Below, in pieces: positions 7,362-15,213 of a stretch of 64,000 bases of DNA. The DNA is taken from positions 17,807 through 81,806 of IMG/VR virus record IMGVR_UViG_3300032883_000188, one strand, 5' to 3'. A program made the translations under genes and the position numbers. Source of the DNA: a virus. Positions within the stretch are counted from its first letter, which is position 1. Each line of letters opens with the position of its first letter. Under the pieces are notes generated by a model. The model searched no databases. It was not told where the DNA came from and saw nothing but the letters and a program-made list of their open reading frames with translations.

Positions 7362-8141
7362 TTAAATCATATACATCCCGCTCAACCAGCATCTACAGTT
7401 AGTTCCCCCCGGAAAGGTATTGTTATATTTTCCAATATCCATGCTTGCTCCCCCATAAGTACCCCCAAATAGTAATACTCCTCCCGATAATATGTCTTCT
7501 CTTCCAACAATAACTGCCGCATCAGCAGATGCAATCGGCAATGTTGAAATATATAAACCCGATGCTGTGCCAGCATTGGTTATAGTAAAAGTAAAATTAA
7601 CAAAAATAGTCTTTCGATTCAAAAAGCAATATCCGGAAGAAGTATAGGATGTAATACTCCCTGCGGAGGCGGTTATTACAGGCGTCCATGTAAAAACCTG
7701 TGGAAAACCAACTGGCGTTAAATCGTGGCTATAATAGTTGGACGAAAGGGTAACATTTGTTACCGCGTTTCCTAAAACAGTTAAAGTAGTGTCTGCAACA
7801 CCCACTACATACGCATATTTTTGAGAAGCACTTGCAGTCCATGTTATTCTATCTCCAATGGCATATTTTGTTAATCCACCAGAAGGAATAGTTATTGTTG
7901 TTGCAGAAGCATATGCCCATGTTTCATTTGGATTTACCCAACCATCAACTATACCAATAAAAGCAGTTCCACCACCAATTGTTTTGTTTGTCAAGCTTTG
8001 CGTATATGAAGCAATGGCGTTCATGATGGTTGTCCATGTTTTACTCTTGTGAAGGTGAGTGGTAGATACGTTTTCTACTGTAGGAAATATATCTGCACCA
8101 ACCGGAGAAGCGGTACTTGGAGTTAATTCATCAAATCTCAT
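7362..8141 (-). CDS. tail-fibre-like paralogue 2 of 3
   Basis: A 259-residue protein sharing with both neighbours the N-terminal block LTPSTASPVGADIFPTVENV through KSKTWTTIMNAIASYTQ, and with the 8157-8939 gene also the central segment YAIGDRITWTASASQKYAYVVGV, the TLTVLGNAVTN stretch and the PVGFPQVFTWTPVITA hinge. The end is LSGMYMI. Spacing to its neighbours is only 15 bases on each side and each copy has its own ribosome binding site. Most of the protein is beta-rich and low in charge, as expected for a trimeric tail protein. Confidence 0.6.
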   Translation of the reverse strand: MRFDELTPSTASPVGADIFPTVENVSTTHLHKSKTWTTIMNAIASYTQSLTNKTIGGGTAFIGIVDGWVNPNETWAYASATTITIPSGGLTKYAIGDRITWTASASQKYAYVVGVADTTLTVLGNAVTNVTLSSNYYSHDLTPVGFPQVFTWTPVITASAGSITSYTSSGYCFLNRKTIFVNFTFTITNAGTASGLYISTLPIASADAAVIVGREDILSGGVLLFGGTYGGASMDIGKYNNTFPGGTNCRCWLSGMYMI

Positions 8142-8156
8142 TTTATCTTCTCCTTT

Positions 8157-8939
8157 TTATATCACGTAATAACCAGACATTAGAATGGTTCTACCAGTTG
8201 CCCCTGAATATGTAGTATCATAATTATAAATGTATAAATTTGTACCAGTTATATAGCCTTCCTGCTGGTTGCCTGTTGATGTTACTTCTCTTCCAGTGAT
8301 AATACAAATATAAGGGCATGATATTGGCAGAGTTGCAAGTATATAAGTTGCGGCTGTTCCATTGGTTGTGATGGTAACAGTAACAACCACGTGTATCAGG
8401 CGTGCATTCATTTGATAAGTGCCTGTTGCCGAAACGGATGTAAACGTTCCGCTTCCAGCAGTTATTGTCGGTGTATATGAAAAATATGCCGGAAAATTCT
8501 TAGGACTTACTTTTTTACTATAAAAATTATTTGTGATAGTATAGTTTGTTACTGCATTTCCCAAAACTGTCAAAAGAGTACTTGTAACTCCTACTACATA
8601 AGCATAAAGTACAACACTATTAGCAGTCCACATTATTCTATCTCCAATAGAATATTTCAGCGTAGCGTTTGATGGTACAGTGATTGTTGTGGATGATGCA
8701 TAAGTCCAAGTTTCATTCGCACTAATCCATAAGTCTGTTAGACCACTATAACTAACAGGAGAGGCAATTGTTTTATTTGTATATGTTCCGCCCCATGCTC
8801 CAACCGCGCTCATTATGGTTGCCCATGTCTTTCTTTTATGGTCATGAGTAGTGGCTACATTTTCAACTGTTGGAAAAATATCCGTATCAGCGGGAGTTGT
8901 GGCACTTGAGGGTAATTGGTCTAATCTTAAATTTGCCAT
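8157..8939 (-). CDS. tail-fibre-like paralogue 1 of 3
   Basis: A 260-residue protein, promoter-proximal copy of the tandem trio. N-terminal attachment-like block LRLDQLPSSATTPADTDIF, KRKTWATIMSAVGAWGG; middle block WISANETWTYASSTTITVPS and YSIGDRIMWTANSVVLYAYV nearly match the second copy, showing these two are the closest relatives. The C-terminal third carries the variable ligand region and ends LMSGYYVI. It follows the BppU-like baseplate gene by 12 bases. Receptor-binding is inferred from position after the tail-tip genes and from the conserved-head/variable-end design. Confidence 0.6.
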   Translation of the reverse strand: MANLRLDQLPSSATTPADTDIFPTVENVATTHDHKRKTWATIMSAVGAWGGTYTNKTIASPVSYSGLTDLWISANETWTYASSTTITVPSNATLKYSIGDRIMWTANSVVLYAYVVGVTSTLLTVLGNAVTNYTITNNFYSKKVSPKNFPAYFSYTPTITAGSGTFTSVSATGTYQMNARLIHVVVTVTITTNGTAATYILATLPISCPYICIITGREVTSTGNQQEGYITGTNLYIYNYDTTYSGATGRTILMSGYYVI

Positions 8940-8951
8940 CCGTCACGCTCC

Positions 8952-9311
8952 TTAACTATGAATAGCAGGGGATATGAATACAAGTCCTTGCCCGGGTCTG
9001 AATACTTTTCCAGAAACATCTTGTATGGAAAGTTGCTGTATATATTTACCACTAAAACTGGTGGTATCTGTATCAAGAATTGTTATCGTAAACACACCGT
9101 TGGTTGGGTCTGTAAGTGTACCTGTCTTTTGCAGACTAATGATACTCGTTTGCCCCCACGGGCAGAGATACCATGTTACGGTTGCTCCGGTTAAATTTAC
9201 CTTGTCTATACCGTTTTCTGCATAGCAGGTAAAGGTGAGGGTTTTATCTGTCCCGGCTATAAAAGGTAAGTCTGCTATATTATTAACAGAATCATATACT
9301 GTAATTGGCAT
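8952..9311 (-). CDS. BppU-N-like baseplate/fibre-attachment protein
   Basis: A 119-residue all-beta protein with the layout of BppU N-terminal domains: FIAGTDKTLTFTCYAENG, the LTGATVTWYLCPWG segment, DPTNGVFTITILDTDTTSFSG and a C-terminal strand VFRPGQGLVFI. In lactococcal-type baseplates such domains connect the receptor-binding protein to the tail tip. AAGGAGG precedes the ATG, and the stop is 12 bases before the fibre trio. A second copy of the same fold is encoded at 49055-49411 next to the collagen-like fibre, suggesting two separate fibre attachment sites. Confidence 0.65.
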   Translation of the reverse strand: MPITVYDSVNNIADLPFIAGTDKTLTFTCYAENGIDKVNLTGATVTWYLCPWGQTSIISLQKTGTLTDPTNGVFTITILDTDTTSFSGKYIQQLSIQDVSGKVFRPGQGLVFISPAIHS

Positions 9312-9680
9312 TTAGCCCTCCTTATTTTCTGGTTCGAACATCCATTCAACCAGCAATAAATCGAATGCAGAAATACCAGAAAGCTTTTCTGGATTTATGG
9401 GTAGAATGTTTATTTCAACTTCTTGCTCTAACACTATATTGAATTCTTTAAAATAAGCGTCTTTCTTATCGTCCAACACTTCTATATCCCCGTTTTCTTT
9501 TGGTGTACCATATCTTTTTACAAGTTCCAATCTTGCTTTTTCTATATCTTCCAATTCTGCTCCTATAATTTTTATGTTTTTATAGAGCCTGTAAGATGTT
9601 ACACCATCGTTGAACGTCATCAGTCCTAACTTTTCAATGATGTTTTTAGAATCCAATAGATTAAATAATTTGACTTTCAT
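9312..9680 (-). CDS. DUF1617-like tail-region protein
   Basis: A 122-residue acidic protein: KNIIEKLGLMTFNDGVTSYRLYKNI at the start, a long middle helix (AELEDIEKARLELVKRYG) and a C-terminal section EINILPINPEKLSGISAFDLLLVEWMFE. This plan resembles DUF1617 proteins found beside tail genes of Firmicutes phages; the match is from memory and tentative. It abuts the BppU-like gene with no gap. AAGGAAA lies before the ATG. A role in tail-tip assembly is possible. Confidence 0.5.
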   Translation of the reverse strand: MKVKLFNLLDSKNIIEKLGLMTFNDGVTSYRLYKNIKIIGAELEDIEKARLELVKRYGTPKENGDIEVLDDKKDAYFKEFNIVLEQEVEINILPINPEKLSGISAFDLLLVEWMFEPENKEG

Positions 9681-9681
9681 C

Positions 9682-9996
9682 TTATTTTCCTTTTTCTAGA
9701 ATTTCTATTCTTTCAAGTAATTGCTGAACTGCTACTGTGAGCATGGAAACCATTGCGCCCAAGTCCCTTCCTTCTATTGTTTCTTGTCCTGTTATTACAT
9801 TTTCTGGCGGAAGGATTTCACCGTGTTGGTCTTTCAATGGTTTTCCATGTTTATCTAATGGTTGAACAAGTTCTTTTATATCTTTTTTTATATTTCTTTT
9901 TGCAAATGTTGGAACGGTTGACATGTCCAAATGACCATCAACAGTTCCTTTTATTTGTTTTATTTCGCTTAAAGCATCTCCAAAATAATATCCCAT
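9682..9996 (-). CDS. hypothetical tail-region protein
   Basis: A 104-residue protein with an internal GKPLKDQHGEILPPENVI segment and a C-terminal helix (MVSMLTVAVQQLLERIEILEKGK) typical of the trimeric coils that close phage fibre or intramolecular chaperone regions. It lies 12 bases after the tail-hub gene and 1 base before the DUF1617-like gene. AAAAGGAGA precedes the ATG. No family is recognised. Confidence 0.5.
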   Translation of the reverse strand: MGYYFGDALSEIKQIKGTVDGHLDMSTVPTFAKRNIKKDIKELVQPLDKHGKPLKDQHGEILPPENVITGQETIEGRDLGAMVSMLTVAVQQLLERIEILEKGK

Positions 9997-10008
9997 TTTA
10001 CTCTCCTT

Positions 10009-13000
10009 TTATGGTCTATCTGTAAACGATAAGGCAGAACAATTATTATCAATCCAACAGTTTCCACCATAATCAAAAAAGAACCTCCCATCGGGGTATG
10101 GGCCGCCGTTGAATGGGGCTAGATATATTCTAGTATGGGTATCATCATCTTGCCTTACTGCATAAACTCCACCCGCTAACTGAGGATTCGTCATACCAGT
10201 ATCTTGGAAGGAAAACAGAATACCAGCGCCAAAACCATTAGCCATATCCCCTGTTGTATTCACATTAAAAAGCGAAACTCCGCTCCAACCTGATGTAGTT
10301 CCTGTCTTCATTCTTGTAAATCGAGCGGCATAATTATATGTGGTAGTGCTGGTATCTCCTGCAACATCCAAAGGATATATTGGAAGAGATGTGCCAATAC
10401 CAATTCCATTAGAATTCAATCTTACTATTGAGTCTGTTGCTGTTCCGGCAATAAGTGTACCATCGGTATCAACATAAAGTTGTGTGGTTGTACCACCGCG
10501 GAAATTAAGCCGTTTTGTGGAAATATCCCATAACATGTTGGCATATCCGGTTGTATTGCTTCCAAACAAGATGTCTCCCGCACCCATAGCTTCTCCGTTA
10601 TAAGTTTGGGCTGTATGAAATATTGTAAATGCGGTTGAGTTCGCAGATGTAACATCATCTCCAAAAATAGTAATATCTTTTGTTAAATGAGCGTGTACTG
10701 ACAAAGAAGACCAAGGAAAACCATCATGAGTAAAGATATCAAAAGTTGGGGCTGAAACAGATGACATGGAGATGCCTCCCCCGCCAACTGTCCCATAACT
10801 AACTACTGCTTGTCCTTTTTTCCAAGCAGGATTTGCATCTGCACCATAGGCAGATGCCATGTCTCTTCTGACGCTGTAGGTAGGGGCTGAACCAGTATAA
10901 AGAACGGATAACCATTCATCATCAATACCGTCTTTCATTCTAAGAATATCGTTTTGAGAAAAGGTCGTATCCCCGGAAATAGTAATGCTTCCAAGAATTT
11001 CTGTATTTAAGCTTGTTCCGTTTTCCTCTGTTAGAGTATTGGAACTTTCATCGGTAAAAACAACAGATGCGCCACCATCAGATGCGGTCATATCAGCGGA
11101 TAAAACGTCTGAGTTAAGCACGAGTAATGACCCGCCAACGGCTGAAACAATATCCTTTTCAAAGACAGTACTTTTTAATTTTCCTCTAATGACTACGTTG
11201 GAAAACTCTGCATCACCCGTATCAGAATTAATATTAAAACCAGTATAACCTGTTAGGAAGTTGCTGGAACGGATGCGTTTACTAGCACCATCGATAAGAA
11301 TGTAAGTTCCCGCGGTGTCTCCAACCTTGATTACTGGAACAGAACTGTCCATGCTGATTCCGACATTTGCGGCAAGGCTGTAAATTCTGGTTGCATCAAT
11401 CGTCCAGCCGCCAATATGTCCTGTCAAGGCGGTAATATCTCCGCTCAGGGTGGCGCTGGTAGCTGTGATGTTACCGAGAGAATCAAGAGTAAAGTTTACA
11501 GCACGCACCAAAAGTTTTGTACCGTCCCATTGCAAATAGTTTTTTTCGTTTGAGTAAAGGGATATTTTTGGCGCATTTGAATAACCTAACCAAGCCCCAA
11601 CATTATTGCCGTACTCGGATGGAGGATTTACACCAAAAGAGATATATCCTTTGCTGTTTATCTGAGCATTGGGCAGGGAAATACTGCCGATGTTTACCGT
11701 CCAACCCGCAATCGAACCCGCATTAAAGGCGCTTGCGCCCGTATTACTGCCAAGTTGTCCGGCTGTACCCAATATATCCGAATAGATGAAGGAAGAATTG
11801 TCCAAGCGCAAACTGTTCCCAAAGGTCATGGCAAAAGATGATGGGTCATCGTATGTAATGGAGAGTTCCAAAAGAGCCGCTTCTATGGTAGCCTGTGTAT
11901 CGTCTTTCTTTATATTAATTACTTTTCCCAAGTCCAATGCGCTTGTGAACGCCGCGTAATCGGTAAGTGATACAAAATTTGCAAAATCTCCGGTAAATTC
12001 GTATCTCGGTTGGGATGTTTTTGCAAGAACTGTAACGGCTTGGTTATATAATATTTGTGATTGTGACTGTATTTCTGCGGGAGTCATAATATCCGTGGTG
12101 ATAATGTTGTTGTTTGTATATGTATTGTCATAAATATATGATGTCAATTCCAGATGTTGAGCGTCCGTCATGTTGCTTGGATAAGAAATTATATCCAAAT
12201 AGGCGTATAATTTTGTAAGTATATCTTCCAGAGAAGCGGTGATGGTAGTGGTAGGAATAATGCTCATGAATGCGGCATATAGACTTCCCACTTCGCTTAT
12301 TAAATCGTTAATATAATTTGTCAGTGTAGTAATGTCTGCGGCTACAGGAGGATAGGAAGAGAATCCTGCGGCTATAAAATTAAAAAGCGTGTTTATATCT
12401 ATACGAATTACTTCCAGAAGATTGGTAATCGTTGGGGTTAAAGCTGTTAAAGTAGCAGGGTTGAAGTTTGGAAAAGTGGATGTAGAATTATAAATATTTG
12501 TCCAACTGGTAATAATATTTCCAATGGTCAACTGCATGTTTGCCACATCTTCTTCAAAGTTATGATAAGAAACCCTGCTGGTAAAGAACAGACTGTGAAC
12601 TATCCTTCTTAATATTATTTGTACAGTATCAGAAAGCCCCTGCATGTTTTCTATATCTATTTGTTTGGTGGCAAGCAGAATTTTCTGTGCCGCAATCTGT
12701 GCATCAATTTCGGTGGTATCCAACTGCTGTTGTGTTCTAGCCTCTTTAATATCCAACATGCTTTTTAATTGATTGTTCAAATCAGTAAAATCTGATTTCA
12801 TAGCAACCAATTGAATGTTGTAATTCTCCAAAAGAGTCAACTTTGCTGTATAATTCGCCTGATTTGCCGCTACTTTAGCTTCCCATGTTGTGAGAACATT
12901 GATAAGCGCTTGACTCATCCATTGCGATGTTTTAAAATAACTAAAATTGTATATTACGTTATTTCCAGTAGGATTGACATAATGAATATCAAGACCAGCG

Positions 13001-13683
13001 CCCCCATAGCAGTAGAGTGCTGTGCAAATTTCGGATGTGATTTCCTTAAACTGAGTACTTTTTACAAGATTGTCAAAGGAAAGCAATATGTTCGTATTTG
13101 CGCCGGAGAGTACGTTTGTCTTGGCTGATACGGTTCTAGCAATCGTATCGAATACAAATATGCACCCGTAGGCTTTTTCCATATCGTTGACCAAGAAGTT
13201 ATAAGCCGTATTGTTATTGGATGAGAAAGTTCTATAAAGAGGAAGCAGAGATGCATCAATCGTACCGATTGTCCAAGCGGGTTTAAGGTCTAACACGGTT
13301 TGCAGTAATGTTTCAAACTGGTATGTACCTATAAAACCCGTAAGTCTTGGAGAAAGAAGTTCTGCTTCCAAGGAAAGGCAGGTCACGTTTTTAACGGGCA
13401 CACTTCCAGAATTATCCTCGGGGCAACTATCAATTATGTAATAACCAACCCCCTCTACAAAGACAATCATCTTGCCCTTAATAAACACATAAGCCGGGTC
13501 AATGGTTGCACCTGCGTCAGCGGATTGTGGATATACAAAGGTAAGTTCTGAGATTGCGTTATAACGTAATGTATTTTTTATTGTATATGCCAAACCCAAG
13601 GAATAAAGCTTGTCTAGGTGAGGAGTGCATAGTGTTAGGGCAGGAACTTCTGCTTGGCTGTAGTAGTTAAATAATTGATTCAC
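10009..13683 (-). CDS. tail-tip hub / tail-associated protein (Tal-like)
   Basis: A 1224-residue protein starting at GTG, chosen because AGGAGGAAAG lies directly upstream. The first ~380 residues (FNYYSQAEVPALTLCTPHLD, ELTFVYPQSADAGATI, KNVTCLSLEAELLSPRLTG, LSFDNLVKSTQFKEITSEI) follow the pattern of siphovirus hub proteins that sit under the distal tail protein. A helical stretch (~290-350, TTEIDAQIAAQKILLATKQID) precedes beta-rich repeats with AGWTVNIGSISLPNAQINSKG, a motif shared by many tail proteins, and a fibre-like C-terminus. No peptidoglycan-hydrolase motif is evident. Its position right after the Dit gene supports the call. Confidence 0.75.
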   Translation of the reverse strand: MNQLFNYYSQAEVPALTLCTPHLDKLYSLGLAYTIKNTLRYNAISELTFVYPQSADAGATIDPAYVFIKGKMIVFVEGVGYYIIDSCPEDNSGSVPVKNVTCLSLEAELLSPRLTGFIGTYQFETLLQTVLDLKPAWTIGTIDASLLPLYRTFSSNNNTAYNFLVNDMEKAYGCIFVFDTIARTVSAKTNVLSGANTNILLSFDNLVKSTQFKEITSEICTALYCYGGAGLDIHYVNPTGNNVIYNFSYFKTSQWMSQALINVLTTWEAKVAANQANYTAKLTLLENYNIQLVAMKSDFTDLNNQLKSMLDIKEARTQQQLDTTEIDAQIAAQKILLATKQIDIENMQGLSDTVQIILRRIVHSLFFTSRVSYHNFEEDVANMQLTIGNIITSWTNIYNSTSTFPNFNPATLTALTPTITNLLEVIRIDINTLFNFIAAGFSSYPPVAADITTLTNYINDLISEVGSLYAAFMSIIPTTTITASLEDILTKLYAYLDIISYPSNMTDAQHLELTSYIYDNTYTNNNIITTDIMTPAEIQSQSQILYNQAVTVLAKTSQPRYEFTGDFANFVSLTDYAAFTSALDLGKVINIKKDDTQATIEAALLELSITYDDPSSFAMTFGNSLRLDNSSFIYSDILGTAGQLGSNTGASAFNAGSIAGWTVNIGSISLPNAQINSKGYISFGVNPPSEYGNNVGAWLGYSNAPKISLYSNEKNYLQWDGTKLLVRAVNFTLDSLGNITATSATLSGDITALTGHIGGWTIDATRIYSLAANVGISMDSSVPVIKVGDTAGTYILIDGASKRIRSSNFLTGYTGFNINSDTGDAEFSNVVIRGKLKSTVFEKDIVSAVGGSLLVLNSDVLSADMTASDGGASVVFTDESSNTLTEENGTSLNTEILGSITISGDTTFSQNDILRMKDGIDDEWLSVLYTGSAPTYSVRRDMASAYGADANPAWKKGQAVVSYGTVGGGGISMSSVSAPTFDIFTHDGFPWSSLSVHAHLTKDITIFGDDVTSANSTAFTIFHTAQTYNGEAMGAGDILFGSNTTGYANMLWDISTKRLNFRGGTTTQLYVDTDGTLIAGTATDSIVRLNSNGIGIGTSLPIYPLDVAGDTSTTTYNYAARFTRMKTGTTSGWSGVSLFNVNTTGDMANGFGAGILFSFQDTGMTNPQLAGGVYAVRQDDDTHTRIYLAPFNGGPYPDGRFFFDYGGNCWIDNNCSALSFTDRP

Positions 13684-13695
13684 CTTTCCTCCTTT

Positions 13696-14499
13696 TTAGC
13701 CGCCTACTTTAACGGCAATAGGGGTTGTAATCTCAATCTTATATACATTTCCACTAATACTAAGAGTGTTAACTCCCGGCAATAATCTCAGCCAATGCTG
13801 ATTCAATAAATTATAAAGCGGGTATGTAACCAATGTTGAAGATATAATCTGATGGTCGCAGTCCAAGGTTACAACCTCATTTGGAAGAACATTTAGAGTA
13901 AACACTCTACTGTTGTCCGTGATATTGGTAATGGTAACACTACCACCAAATGTGTTGGCTGTAATCTTTAATGGGGTCGGATAAGTGTAGAAGCCATTTG
14001 CGCTTTCGTTTAAAAATGATACAGTATCCGAAATACTATATGAATTAGGATTATAAGTATAACTATAATATTTTGGAACTTTCCAGCCCCACGGTGCATC
14101 ACAAGTAACCGTAGTGGTAAAACCACGTATGATGTTTCCTTGACGCACCACTTGCGGGGCTGTTAGAAAGCAGTTAAAATAAACATCCTGCATGTCCGGT
14201 TGACAAATTCTTAATTTTTTATAAGCTTGTTGTGCAAACAACCATGTCGAAATGGTCGAATACTGCATGGCATCAATTTCTTTTGCATCCGAATACATGG
14301 AAAGAGGGAACTGTAACACCGGGGTTTGCTCCGCGCCCCAAAACAAAGGCACGGGTCTGCGGAATAATTTAAGAGTAAGTAGAGATAAATCGTTGCTTGC
14401 GGATGTTGTAGCATCTCCTGACCCGCTGAATTCCCCAAGATATAAGCTGTAAAATTCTGACGGTTTATCGTCAAAGATGAACGTTTTTGCATAAAACAT
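13696..14499 (-). CDS. distal tail protein (Dit)
   Basis: A 267-residue protein of the siphovirus Dit family. Diagnostic features are the N-terminal FDDKPSEFYSLYLGEF, the barrel region DLSLLTLKLFRRPVPLFWG, and the conserved IIRGFTTTVTCDAPWGWKVP segment near residue 125, followed by a beta-sandwich domain (TFGGSVTITNITDNSRVFTLN). Dit hexamers join the tail tube to the hub. The gene lies between the tape-measure region and the hub gene, the standard order, but is separated from the tape measure by a homing endonuclease gene. Confidence 0.82.
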   Translation of the reverse strand: MFYAKTFIFDDKPSEFYSLYLGEFSGSGDATTSASNDLSLLTLKLFRRPVPLFWGAEQTPVLQFPLSMYSDAKEIDAMQYSTISTWLFAQQAYKKLRICQPDMQDVYFNCFLTAPQVVRQGNIIRGFTTTVTCDAPWGWKVPKYYSYTYNPNSYSISDTVSFLNESANGFYTYPTPLKITANTFGGSVTITNITDNSRVFTLNVLPNEVVTLDCDHQIISSTLVTYPLYNLLNQHWLRLLPGVNTLSISGNVYKIEITTPIAVKVGG

Positions 14500-14502
14500 A
14501 TT

Positions 14503-15195
14503 CTATCCTCCTTTTATATAATCGTTTGGAAAATTTAATTTTGCTTCTTTTCCATATAGAAAAAAGGCGGCAGAATCATATGCTTTAGCCGCATCACTTT
14601 CGGAATAATATGCACCAAGTCTAAAAACCATCTTTTCGTATGTTATTTGAACTTCAAACTTTTTTCTGTATTTTCTTTTACATACACCTAAATAACTGCT
14701 GGTTTTTATTTTTTTCTTACCGCGTTGTTTTCCAAGCATTGCTTCTGATATTTTTCTATTTTCTTCGACTGTGTGGATTCTTTTTTTACTATAAATAGAA
14801 ATTGTTTTTCTAACTTCATCCGAACGAATTTTTCCTTTATTTGACAAAGATGCTTTCATTCTAGACTCTTCGCTAGGAATACGCCCCAATGTTCCCTCTC
14901 CACCGTCTGTTAAATTATAACCAAAGTCTCTATTTTTTGTTTTATATTTTTTTATAAAATGTATTTCTTTTATTGCTAAAGAATCTTTTTCACATTTTTC
15001 TAAAATATAAAAGTTAAAATTTTTTATTCCATATTTGTTATAAGAATATTGCAGATATGGATTTGGGTGTCTGTTTTCATGCAAGTCTCTTTTATGCCCG
15101 GTAAATCTATAAGAAATATCAATTGATTTTCCTATATATTTTTTATTATTAATTATATTTTCAATACAATAAATTCCGGCTATTTTTTCTTGCAT
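14503..15195 (-). CDS. GIY-YIG homing endonuclease with C-terminal AP2 domain
   Basis: A 230-residue free-standing endonuclease. GIY (residues 7-9) and YIG (19-21) with the basic YRFTGHKRDLH segment form the GIY-YIG nuclease. A middle segment with repeated RKTISIYSKK/SEAMLGK matches NUMOD3-type DNA-binding modules. The C-terminus (SSYLGVCKRK, then FRLGAYYSESDAAKAYDSAA and KLNFPND) is a clear AP2 domain. It is inserted between the tape measure and Dit genes, AT-richer than its neighbours, with 18 and 3 bases of spacing. It would cut a homologous intron-free or endonuclease-free locus to spread itself. Confidence 0.88.
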   Translation of the reverse strand: MQEKIAGIYCIENIINNKKYIGKSIDISYRFTGHKRDLHENRHPNPYLQYSYNKYGIKNFNFYILEKCEKDSLAIKEIHFIKKYKTKNRDFGYNLTDGGEGTLGRIPSEESRMKASLSNKGKIRSDEVRKTISIYSKKRIHTVEENRKISEAMLGKQRGKKKIKTSSYLGVCKRKYRKKFEVQITYEKMVFRLGAYYSESDAAKAYDSAAFFLYGKEAKLNFPNDYIKGG

Positions 15196-15213
15196 TTTTA
15201 TTCACCGCCTTTC

